Positions 45,670 through 56,610 of a stretch of DNA of 64,000 nt are shown one piece after another. Positions within the stretch are counted from its first letter, which is position 1. Each line of letters starts with the position of its first letter. The translations under genes and the position numbers were made by a program. The notes under the pieces were generated by a model. The model was not told the DNA's origin. It saw only the letters and a program-made list of their open reading frames with translations, and did no database searches. Origin of the DNA: Polyporus tsugae (Eukaryota; Basidiomycota; Agaricomycetes; Polyporales; Polyporaceae); assembly GCA_024305745.1 (NCBI GenBank), contig JAHRBS010000004.1, positions 744,001-808,000 of the forward strand. Reading direction: 5' to 3'.

Positions 45670-48600
45670 GCGACCCCTTAGTTCTAGAATTATTTCCCAG
45701 TTTCTCGATCACTGAACCCGTCTTGCGTGCCGCATGAGATGAAGCCCGCCGACTTGACGACAATGACAAGTTAAGACACTCGCTGCGTGGAGCAACTTGG
45801 TCCACGAATATTTAAATGCACATATGGGCAGAATCGCTTCAATAATTCAGTGTATGTTTTCAGTATCGCTCTGAGATTACGTTTTACTGAACCTTCGGCA
45901 ATAGCTAAAGTCGGCGATGATCGATGACCGCTCGCACCGTATTCGAAGTCAATGCCTTCGACGAAACCGGCCCATTTTTCTTTGGGCACATCTAACGTAA
46001 CTCGTGTCCAGTTGACACGGACTATGGCGTGAGCAGAGGCATTCCTCGTTCAGGCATTTGAGTGCCCTGAGGTGTCTCTATGAATACTTACAATTTCCAG
46101 TACCAGTGTATCGGCGGCGCATGCCGTCCAACAAGGCCCACTGCTCGACGGGAATCTCCTTGCGATCATTGGCTCGCCGCGGCACAACTGCGGCTTGCTA
46201 CGCCCGATCTCGTCTCTTCATGCGCCACGGTGTCGGTCACACATCGATAGGCTCAATGGGCTTGGTCCGAGGAGCCGCCCCCCACATTCGGACCCTTTCA
46301 AAAAGGGAACGTTGGGAACGTGATGTCCTCGTAGACTAAACACATACGTAGTTTTCTTGTCCGGCACGGCATCCGTAGGAGCGCCATTGGATCTTCCTGG
46401 CCCCGTGTTATCAGCAGACCAAACGGGAAGGCTTGCTGGAGCTCGTTCTCAGATCTCTTTGGGATCTGCGTAGCTCAAGATGGTGAGCATCCCACATCCA
46501 ACAGCATCGTCCAGATCTTGCACTGATGTAGCTTTCGCGGAGTTTAAGCCTGAATGTCCGGAAGCCGCGCTGCCGTTCAGCTGAACCCGGGCTCACACAC
46601 TCTATATGACACCAACATGAACGCGAACGTTAACGCGTTCTGATTGCGCGGCATTCTCACGAGGCAACCCGAGCAGCCCACAGGGACTTCGCAATAGAAA
46701 GGACCGTACGAGACCCGAAGCCGACTAGTGCCCAGCGGGTTCTTGGCATCCTGGTCGGATCTCAGTGGGGTGGGAGTCCAGCCCACATCTATTTTCGCTG
46801 AGTGGTAGTTCCCGTGCAATTCGTGGGTGTACTGTCTTGTATTTACGTTCTTGATATTGTAGGTCGCCGCTCCTTCAGGGATAGCTCAAACCCTTCCGCA
46901 ACATATTGTGTGAATTCGTCGTTTCGCGTACCGTCTCTGCGCCGAGGTGAGTACCAACCCAATTACTCCGGCTCCTGGAAAGGGAAATGAACAGTCGAAT
47001 CCACAGCACCTTGTGGCCGCCTTTCCACGCTCAGGGAATGACCCTTTCGCTTATTAGGCGTGGCATCGAGCTTCCATTTCCCTCGTAATGCGTCCCGTCG
47101 TACCCGGCGTGGTATCACGGCCGGTGGCGGGGAGACGCAAGGCACAGATGCAGCGGAGAGAAGCCGGCACGCACCCTGCGAAACTGTGCATGAATTGAAC
47201 TCTCCTGGACAGGTTCTCGCGCCGAAGCGGCGCTGAGCGTTGGCCTCTACCGGCACGTCCCTCTCGCTCGGAAGCGGTCAGACGTTGGCTTAATTGACCA
47301 ACTCCAAGCTCCGCGTCGTCCCATGACCAGGCGGCGAGGCGGGGGTTCTTTTCTCGCCTCCCCGTGTTGGTATCCATTTCACTGACAGGTCATGCAGGTA
47401 GATATCTCAAGCGTGAACTCCCGGCCTCGGATCGCGATCCTGCCTGCGCTCACCGTTGAATGGAACTACAAGGCGACACAGGCAGCTGTTGTCACCGGTA
47501 GCCCATTCATTCATCGCGGACCCAGAGCTTCTCAACCCCATGCAGCAAGAACATCATCCAGCCGGGCACAACCATGCTGGTCCCTGCGTCCTGCCAGTGG
47601 GCAGTTCTCCACGATGGGGTATCAGAAACCGGCGGCCACCATATCGCCTACAATGACTTCGCAGCCTTCGCAGACCACGCGTCCTATACCCGCATCGCCG
47701 GCCCAAAGTGCCACGAGTAAGTAAACGTTGTGGCCTGTTGCATTGAAGATGCTCGTCTTCGCATCCCACCCCTGGCATGGTGAGTGCTGGAATCAGTGAT
47801 TTACCCGACATAGTCTAAGTGAGCCGCACGCCTGTGGAATCCTGATCTACGCGCTCCGAACCAACCTGGGACGACCACACGATCCGTCGCGAGGTTCTCG
47901 GACACGACCCGCGGCCACGCTGGGTCCCACGATTTCACCTAAATTTGCGGCGAGTTTCCGTTCGGGGTTTGTGTCGATCGCGCGCACCCCCCGCAACGCA
48001 TCGCACCTTCTTTTCCTGCTAAACTCCATGGAAGAAGCCGCCGCCCCAGAACCCGAACTTACGTTGGGCTGCCAGCAGAGGCCAGCAGGCTATTGCGTCC
48101 GGGTGCTGCGCGGCTCGCCCAGGGACTGGCTTCTATCCTTCCCGCTTTCGTCACCGTCTGCGGGTTCTCAACAGACGGAGGGAAACTTCATCACGCGACT
48201 ACGCCGCTGGGGCTTCAGAACATCACAATGGCTTCCCTGCTCCCCCTTGCTCCGAAATGCCGGTGAGTCACTGGTCATGAGTCGCCGCAGCCCGGCCGGC
48301 GGAGGCTTCTGTGACATGTTTCGGTTGAAGAGAGGCGGTAAGGAAGCCGATAGCTGGGAGTACTAGTCTGTACCAGTGCTTCGAGCAGGTGAGCACTGAC
48401 GTCCGTCTTCCGTTCTCAGTTGGGCTGATCGCCGTGCGCGCAATACGCCACACTTCGTTACCGTCTCTGTGCCGTGCTCATCGGTGCGAGCAGCAGGGCC
48501 GTCTGCATGCTTGGCAACGCACATCTGTGGGATGCCCAGGGGAATTATTGTCACTTGCAATTGTGAGTGCAGGGTTTAATGGACGGTACTTATTTGGTGC

Positions 48601-49800
48601 TCTGTCTCGTACCCCGTCAGAGCGCAGAAGGACTTTCGTCCGGATCCCTAGAGCCAGCAGTTTAGGTAGAGCCTGTGTTAGGTAGAGAGGATCTCCCTGG
48701 AGGAGTGAGGGGTGCTTGTCTTTGGCGACAGGCAACCGCTATTAGTAGTATATTCCAGCCTCCAGGACCTTCGCTCTATGGCAACGGACCGGCCTTCCTT
48801 CCTTCACGCATGCAACATTCATGTGTCGCAGGCCATGCACATCGCGGGCGACTGCTGTGTCAATTACGCCAGCACCTTGACCCCCACACTTTGCCGAACG
48901 TAAGAATGTCGCTGTTCGGAAAGGTGTCCATATGCATGTCAATCTATAGCCGCAGGAGCGGAATTTTAGCCCCATGCGCCGTGTGCCGGCGCCGCTGTTC
49001 AAACGTTCACACACGACGTGGCGATGTCGAGGATTCCGCGACCCCCTTTTAAATCGGTGCTACAACAGGGTCTGGACAAGATCTGGATGCGGCCTTCAGA
49101 AATGATGACTTAAAGAGTAATAAGTAGCTGAACACGATGTTCTGTCTGGCAGGGCCAAGACCTACTTACTTAATACTTAAGCCTTCCTCCGCAAGTCGAT
49201 CGACATCCCGTCCAGTTTCAGATGCTGGCACCGCTTAATACATGGTCTGAATTGATACAACTTGAAGGCGCGCGTACAGACTTATGTACTTGACCGTCTT
49301 TGACCGTTCTTGACCATGCTCGATGCTCAATATCAGCTGTAACCCTCGCTTGTCATTGTCTTCCCCGCCTCCCCCAGACTCTGTGCTTCAAGAAGCTTGT
49401 CAGGGGCTCACAGCCGAGCCCCTTACCAGGGTGACCCTTCCGTTCTATTCGTCGTCAATGGGTTCGGATGAGTGTAGCGACTGACACCGCAAGCTTTCAA
49501 GACATCACTCATTTCCGTCGGGTTGACCGATGTCAGCCTTAGCGTTGCCATCAAATCGTCGGGTACACAAGGCCGGGAAGTGGGCAAGGCCATCGTGGTA
49601 GTAAGTAAACGAGAGCTGATGTTTTTGGCAAGTTCACAGCGAACTCACCCCTTGTTGCAACTGGCAGGCCTCACAGGCTCATCTGCACTTAGCACTGTGG
49701 TGTTTGCTTCGTTCGAACATGTACACCGCGGCATGATGGTGGGTGGTGTTGGACTGCCAAGCACATATCGGTCCGGTATTTACGCCACCGTCCATCCAGG
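45670..49800. other. Unresolved region with minus-strand coding-like pieces
   Basis: About 4.1 kb. On the minus strand, pieces with protein-like sense appear at about 45900-46020 (VRVNWTRVTLDVPKEKW, GFVEGIDFEYGASG), 46100-46180 (RKEIPVEQWALLDGMRRRY, followed by a GTAAGT) and 46650-46800 (VGWTPTPLRSDQDAKNP, RLRVSYGPFYCEVPVG). They do not join into one frame with clear splice phases. On the plus strand, HDGVSETGGHHIAYNDFAAF at about 47600 is similarly isolated. I recognise none of them. They may be a fragmented gene or remnants of several. Confidence 0.3.
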
Positions 49801-50294
49801 TGATGTGCCGACGCGCGCTTGACGCGCCGAGGTAATGAAATTGAAAGTTAAACGAGGGTGGCCCAAGGGTGGCCAGACGCCGTCAGCTGTTTTGCCTTGT
49901 CTCACCGCTCGCGGTTTCCCTCGCTCTCGAGGGCCTCCAATTCGTCAGGGAACAAGCCGACATCCGAATATATCAACGAGGCAACCACGGGGTGTCCGCC
50001 GGCCCCGATGGATGGCGGAATGGTATGGGTCGCAGCCTGTTTCCGACGACATGCAGGGACCATCGCGCAGCGTTTCGGCGCCGGCCGTTCACGCGTGAAC
50101 GGCTCAACGTTCAACAGTCAGCTTTGGGACCAGCGAACATGATGCAGGTTGGTGTTTCGCTTGGATTGGAATGCAGGCGAGGACGAGCGTTGACTGATCC
50201 ACGGAAAGTGGGTTTCAAGTTCTTATATCGCGGGAAGCGGGCGTCGCGCCCCCCTTTGACGGTTCTCTTTCCACTTGACCCTAAGTTATTGGCT

Positions 50295-52373
50295 ATGCCC
50301 GCTCCCGCTCTTGCTGCTTTCGACTACGCCGCTCCTATGCTCGCATTGAGGGATGATGTCGCATCATCCGTCTTCAACCATCCGCCTCCGTCAGTCTTGA
50401 TGGGTGGCCTAATCGCGCTCTTGTGAGTACCCGTCGTTCGTGGTTGCTCGTGGTTGACCTTTGGAATACTGACGATGGTTCCATTAGTCTTTCCGGCGCC
50501 GTCTTCATGCAAGTGGTGATGTACTTCCAGGTCTACCGAAATGACTTCCTGGTGATGAAAGGTGTCGTACGTGCGTTTCCTTCCAGTCATCTGAGCTTTC
50601 TGTTGAATCAGCTCGTTGGAAAAGGTTCTCGCTGTGTGGTCGGTGCATTTCCCTCACGCTGCTGTTACTGCGCTCATTCGCATCGTTTGTTAGGGTGCTC
50701 GATATCATCCACTCGGCCATGATCTGCACAGCCAATTGGCAACTCTTGATACTCAACTATGGAGCATACGCTACGTTGGATCATATAGCATGGCCGATAT
50801 CGGTACGTGGCTACAGTGCTCGGTACTCGCAAACGGCTCTGATTTCAGGACGTTCAGATAACAATCGCGCTCACTGTAAGCCAACAAACGAGATGAAGGT
50901 GTCACACTTATCGAGAGAGAAGCACTGCGTCCCAGGCCCTGACAACAGCAATCGTCCACTGCTTCTTCATCCATCGGATATATAAGTGTGCGTGACTCTT
51001 GTCTTTTCCTCGCAACGATGCCCCGTCACAACTCTTGCTCTAGTGAGCCGGCGGAACTGGTTCATTACCGTGCTCTTGGTGCGTCCTCCTCCTTTCAGTC
51101 TTTAGGAGGGCCTATAGACCGTATTTCTCAGATGATCCTCGCTTTGCTGCGAGTTGGTAAGTTTTTTGTCACCTCTGTCTGTAAGGCAACACTCGATGAC
51201 GCGCGTCTCGACTGCCCCGCGTAGCGTCGGCGTTCGGTGAGTACTGGAGCCCAGTGGCGTCAGCGCTCGTGCTGAACTTCAGTCTCTCGTAGTTACCACA
51301 GGACAAATGTGGGTGACGCCGGGTTTAGCACGCCAACCATTCATTGAATTCTCTTCTCTAGGATTCGACTAGGAAGCTACGTGGTGTTCATTAAGCACTA
51401 CACCGTAAGTTTGCTTGGCCGCCCCAGGGAGCGCTCATTTCAGCGTGCTTACGATTCATCAGTACATCTTTACCCTCGGGTTGTCGGTCTCGGCCATCCT
51501 CGACATCCTGGTCGCTGGGGCTCTCTGCTACTATTTGAGAAAAGGCCGAGACGGCTTTGCTCGGTAAGTGTCGAGGGCCTGGTGTCGTACCCATTGCTCA
51601 CGAGTGCCGCGCTTGGATACAGGATCAACCACATGATCGACATGCTCACGCTTTACACTGTCGAAAGCGGCATGCTCACTTGGTAAGCCAGATTTCCTCG
51701 AGGTGGACACATGTGTCGCTCACATCACATGGCACGTAGTATCTCCACTGCAATCTCATTATTCTTCGTACGTCCACCATCTGCTTTTCAATGGCGAACC
51801 GAGGCAATAACAATCCTTAGTGGCTGTTTTTGCGAAGCAACTTCGTGTTCATCGGAATGCACTTGGTCATCAACAAACGTACGTGCTCATATCTATATCT
51901 CCATTACCACTTGGAGCTTATCGTATCGCAGTATACGCGAACTCCCTGTTGGCGAGCCTAAACGCACGCAGGTCTCTCGCTGGCAAAGTTACAGGGTCCG
52001 ACCGACACCCTCTGCCCGTGATACTGCCTCATCCTCCGATAAGTCGCATGAGCACCCAACAACACTTCGTGAGTGTCCCTGCTGCCCCGTGGCACCGCGC
52101 GAACCTAACCTAACCCAATCCGTCGTCCAGTCCCACGTTGGGCGGACTGGTTCAAAGGTACGCCGTGCAACACCACATTTCTCGTTGGCCGAGTTTGACC
52201 TCCGCCTTACTGTCCAGCAGCCCCTCCAAGTGGCTGTCGATATCGAGCGGACGATCCAGCACGACGATATAATCCTCGAAACCGAAACCGACAGCAGAAC
52301 ACCATCGCTGCAGGCTGATGCCTCGTCATCGCGCAAGTCTGGGGACGGCTTAGACGTGCTCAAGGGTCGCTAG
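50295..52373 (+). CDS. DUF6534-domain membrane protein (tandem copy 1)
   Basis: The start MPAPALAAFDYAAPMLALRD is at 50295. It shows the family's helix order: SVLMGGLIALL, FSGAVFMQVVMYFQVYR (first helices), VLDIIHSAMICTANWQLL, LGLSVSAILDILVAGALCYY (about 51475), INHMIDMLTLYTVESGMLT, FVFIGMHLVINK and LYANSLLASLNARRSL. The cytosolic tail carries LQVAVDIERTIQHDDIILET and ends DVLKGR at 52373. Introns are short and numerous. The join before VLDIIHSAMI (acceptor near 50693) does not resolve in phase, so a small defect there is possible. It pairs with the next gene in the same orientation about 920 bp downstream, which suggests a local duplication. Function is unknown. Confidence 0.75.
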
Positions 52374-53295
52374 TGACGGCGGATGGAGGTGTGGCGTTGC
52401 GGATGGTCCTCGGGTGGCTGTGGCGTGTCGACTCTCTCATAGCTGTAATTTAATGGGACTCGGGATCTGCGCGTAATCTTCGGGCGCCGTCCGTCATGTA
52501 CATGTAGCGAATGTGGTTTACTTTGGGCACATGGACTTCCCAGCGTTCGATTATGGATTTGTGGTGCCGGTACCGAGGCATGGCCGTGCGCGTGCTCCTG
52601 GTCGACCGGAATTAAGACGTTGTGGTTCCGAGGTTATCGTCCGGCAGGTGGGGGCACCGTGCTTCGTCCAGGAACTCTACTTTGGCGTTCGACAGATTCC
52701 TGCCTGTGCGCGTGCTTTGTTGAGGATCCCACTCAGCCTAAACATCGTATCCAGGAGAATGTGGTCGAGTGCATGAGGACTGCCAAGCACCTGACAGTGT
52801 GCGTCCATATGGATTTGACTGGCCCACGGTAACGTATGATAGGACGTCTAGACGAGCATGTCGACTCGAGTACTCGAACGACGAGGGGCAGTACAAAGAA
52901 GCTGGAGTTCTTGGGCTTGTTCCCGTTTACGGAATGCTGCTTCGTGCGATCCCCAAAGAAGCCTCTGTCGCACTACATCACACCACCCCGTGTGTACGAC
53001 AATCTATGGGATTGTCCTTTTGCTTTCCGCTCCACACCTGCCTCTGGGGATGCGTAGGTTTGGCGTAGGTGAATAGGTGTCCAGATCTTAGCGACCGTAG
53101 AGTCCGACGTCGCCCAGCGCTCATCTGTCGTCGAACGCCGCTCCATCTGCAGATTACTGAGTAGAGGTTGATAGAACTGAAGCTAGCGCAGACAGCAAAA
53201 AATGCGCCAGTAGTCGTATAAAGCGAAGAGGCGACATATGTGTTCGTTGTGTGGCTCCCCACAAGCGAACCACACTTCCCAGCGGTGACACGAGC
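52374..53295 (+). other. Spacer between tandem DUF6534 genes
   Basis: About 920 bases. A plus-strand stretch at 52880-53057 (KKLEFLGLFPFTECCFVRSP, then LSHYITPPRVYDNLWDC) reads like the C-terminus of some protein ending SGDA, stop. It has no start and no recognised family. The rest holds the promoter of the downstream copy. Confidence 0.35.
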
Positions 53296-55575
53296 ATGGT
53301 CCGTCCTCTTCCTTTCGCGACTGTTCTCGCCGCCTCGGACGAAGATTGGGACACCCTGTACAATTCCTCGGGGGCGGTCCTTCTCGGGGGACTGGTCGCT
53401 TTGTTGTGAGTCTCGATCTCGTCGATTTCGGAGGGGGTCTCGGGCGTACCGGATAGTCACTGACGTCGTGTCATCATCCTCCAGCCTGTCCGGCTCGGTC
53501 TTCATGCAGGTCGTTCTGTACTGGCGGCTTTACACCTCGGATCCTATCAGGACGAAGTCGATGGTGCGTCGCCCCCCTTGTTGAACCGTAGTTCCCGAGC
53601 CGAAAGAAGGCGACCTTTGATCGATAGGTCATCTTCATCTGGGTTCTCGACCTCGTGCATTCCATGATGGTGTGCATTGCGAACTGGGAGAACCTCATCG
53701 CAAACTTTGGGGGGTTCGACAACTTGGATTACATCACCTGGTACGTGGTTCTTCTTTCCTGTTCACCGCTCCCATCATTGACGTCTCCCAGGTCTATTGC
53801 AGTAAGCGCCACCTTGAGATGACCTGAAGTGTGCGTATTGACAAGCGTCCCTCGTCGAGGTTACGGTCGCACTCACCGTGAGTAGGCTTTTGCCCCATGG
53901 TTCGGTGTTGTTGTTGTTAATTCTATCCGGCTGCCCGTAGGCCCTGACAACGTTCACCGTTCATTGGTGAGTTCCCTGGTCACCATGTGAATGGAGGACA
54001 ACATACTGAATGGTTCTCGTAGCTTCTTTTCCCATCGGATCCATACCCGTAAGCGGCCATCGACCAACCTCGTCCCTTCACGTGCTGAGAAGCACATGGT
54101 TGGATCCCAGTCAGCCGTAAAAACTGGTACATAACCGTGCCTCTGGTAAGTCGGAGGATATGCTCGAGCATTGCGGCCGCTGAAATGGTTTCTGTCAGGT
54201 AACATTGGCATCCGTTCGCCTCAGTAAGCCTAGTACGATGATTTACAACTGCTCGACGCTTACCTGCTTTGCTTTGCCTTCGAACCTTGACATGAAGTCG
54301 CTGCTGTTGGTGAGTGGAGCGCCCTTTGAATCTTGATCATACCCTATCAAACATACCACTAACCGTAACCATAGTATCTACTACGGAAATGTGAGTCAGA
54401 CACACATCGGGACGAGTGTCTGAGAGCTCTTGGACTCACTCGTTGCAGGATACGCCTTCGCAGCTTCGAAGGATTCGTGAAATACTACGGGGTATGTCCA
54501 GTTTGTTACCCCGCTGGGATAATGTCATTCACCGGTTGGCAGTATGTCTTTACATTGGGCTTGTCAACCTCGACGGTCCTCGACATCTTGATCACCGGGA
54601 TCTTGTGTCTCTACCTTCGGCGACGGAGGAGCGGCATGGCAAAGTCAGTCGTCATATAGATTAAAACTCGTGTCTCTCTGACAACCCGTGCCCCGTGCAG
54701 GATGGACCGCATCATCAGCGTGCTCACCCTCTACACGGTGGAGAACGGGATGCTCACCTGGTACGACCACATGTAGAAGGCACGCTGCATAAGCTCACAA
54801 AGCCAACGTCATGCCTTCCCAGCATCACCACGGCCATCTCACTGATTTGTGTACGTCCCACCGCGGGAGCACCTAACCAGCTGCTGACCGGCCCCTCCGG
54901 CAGTGGATAACAATGTCAAATAACCTAATCTTCCTCGGCCTGCACCTAGCGATCAGCAAGCGTGAGTATCCTCCCAGGTTCGGAAACGAGTTCAGGATGA
55001 CATACCTCCCTCGCTTAGTCTACGCGAACTCGATCATGGCCAGGTTCGTGTCGAGACTGCCTACAAGCATCCGCCCTCGATGAGTGCCACGCCGCTGACC
55101 TGCGCATTGCTGCACCCAGCTTGAACGCGCGCAAGTCCCTCTCCAGCAGGCTGGAGAGCCTCTCGGGAAACAGTGAAGGGATCCCCATGCCGGTGATGTT
55201 CCCGACCGTGCACTACAGCCCGCGGAGTCCAACCACCCCCTGGCCGGTGAGCTCTAGACCTCCGCGCCCGAAGCAGCAGTCGCGCTGACGTACAAGCCCA
55301 TATGAACGCTTCACTCACCTAATGCCGTCGAACCCGCGAACTCAAAGCCTCATGCAAGCCCTACATCCGATCCTACCAAGGTGAGTACAGAGGGCGTGTG
55401 CGGAGGGTGATCGGCTCTTCTGAAGCTTGCGCGGGATTTCTAGTCGTTGCAAGTCAACATCGACATCGAGCACACGATCCATCGGGAGGTCTCGCTCGCG
55501 CAGCCGCATGAAGGGGACTGCGGGCAGCGAATGGAAACCAGTAGCGAGGTTTCAGGTGACGAGAAGCTTGTATGA
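53296..55575 (+). CDS. DUF6534-domain membrane protein (tandem copy 2)
   Basis: The start MVRPLPFATVLAASDEDW is at 53296. Exons give GGLVALL, LSGSVFMQVVLYWRLYTSDP, VIFIWVLDLVHSMMVCIANW (about 53635), the glycine-rich NFGGFDNLDYITW, YVFTLGLSTSTVLDILITGI (about 54540), ILCLYLRRRRSGMAK, MDRIISVLTLYTVENGML, NLIFLGLHLAISK and LYANSIMA...SLNARKSLSSR. The tail matches the upstream copy (VNIDIEHTIHREVS versus VDIERTIQHDDI) and ends SGDEKLV with a stop at 55573. The shared tail motif and order show that the two genes are paralogues. Exons in the middle third (53900-54400) are uncertain. Confidence 0.78.
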
Positions 55576-56157
55576 GCCGCGAGGTCACGTTGCGGCACCA
55601 GGTCGCATATATCCGGGCTTCAGAGGCTGCAGTGGGATGAGGCGAGGCTCTTGACGGGGGTTCCGTCGGAGAGGGTTGATTTAGCCTGGGTTGGTTTCCA
55701 AACGTGCACGTGTATCCGTACTTGCAGTTAAGATAGTCGATCTACATGTAATATCAATATCTTGAGTTACACCGAAATTTTTTACGCAACAGCAACATGT
55801 TGAAAGCATGCAGCACACACGCTCGCAGCGGCCCTGAGAAGCCGCGATCCAATCGGTTTCCAATGACAGACGGTGATCATGTTCTCGGGGCTAGTATGTT
55901 TGGTGGGCAGCAAGACATCTTCACAGGGCCTGTGTTAGTCACAACAGGAGGATCGATAAACCCGTATGGAATACAGTTGGGTGGATCGCGATCTAAGGAA
56001 ACTCGCACCAGAGCATACAGTCATGAGATCGTCACACCGCCAGCAACCCGCCCCTCCAGGAGAAACACCCAACTATCTCCACACATCAAGGAAGCAAGGA
56101 AGCAAGAGCGGGAATGTCGGGGACGGAAAATGAATGGGAACCCTCCCGCCATTAATG
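55576..56157. other. Intergenic region downstream of DUF6534 copy 2
   Basis: About 580 bases between converging genes. It is A/T-richer around 55730-55800 and probably holds both 3' ends. Open frames here are antisense to the SERF gene or too short to support. Confidence 0.4.
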
Positions 56158-56610
56158 TTATTTCTTCCCGCCCTCTCCAGCTGTCGTCTGAGTCGCTTGC
56201 TCTTCCTTCTTCTGTAGACGAGGACGCATATGGAGTCATGGACGCGAGCACAAAGCCATATGAACAACGCACCTTCTGCTTCTCACGCAGAGCTGCAGCG
56301 TCCCTGGGTAGCATCGTGTGAGCACCATCATTCAGAGAAGAAGGAGGGCCGAAACGAAGGCGATCCAACGTATGGCACATAGAAGGGCTAGACCAGAACA
56401 CAACACTTACTTCTCTCGCCGCTGCTGCAGATTTGCTGCACTCTCCTTGGGCTTGTTCTTGGCTTGCGTAGCCTTCTTCTGCGCCTTTGCGCGGTCCGTC
56501 TCCCGCTGGTTTCCGCCTACAGCATACCGTGTCGAGGGGGATGAATGGCGTGACCTGGGTTGAATCGAGACAGTTCATGATAAACATTAGGGAGAGTACT
56601 TACGAGTCAT
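56158..56610 (-). CDS. Small EDRK-rich factor (SERF/4F5 family), 65 aa, four exons
   Basis: This is a very small basic protein of the SERF family, linked to nucleic acid binding and to promoting protein aggregation. The first coding exon is only 7 nt (ATGACTC, 56610-56604), followed by GTAAGT. Exon 2 completes MTRGNQRETDRAKAQKKA and runs through KNKPKESAANLQQRRE. Exon 3 gives KDAAALREKQK and exon 4 KKEEQATQTTAGEGGKK with the stop TAA at 56158-56160. All three introns have normal signals and the phases agree. The start MTRGNQR and the Lys/Glu/Gln-rich, disordered or helical remainder are the family hallmark. Because no exon is longer than about 85 nt, simple open-frame searches miss it. Confidence 0.92.

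Noticed and set aside
45890..46180. The piece MRRRYTGTGN considered as splicing factor SF3b10
   Set aside because: Only the YTGTG stretch agrees. The next exon does not contain the expected HADTTKxEW block.
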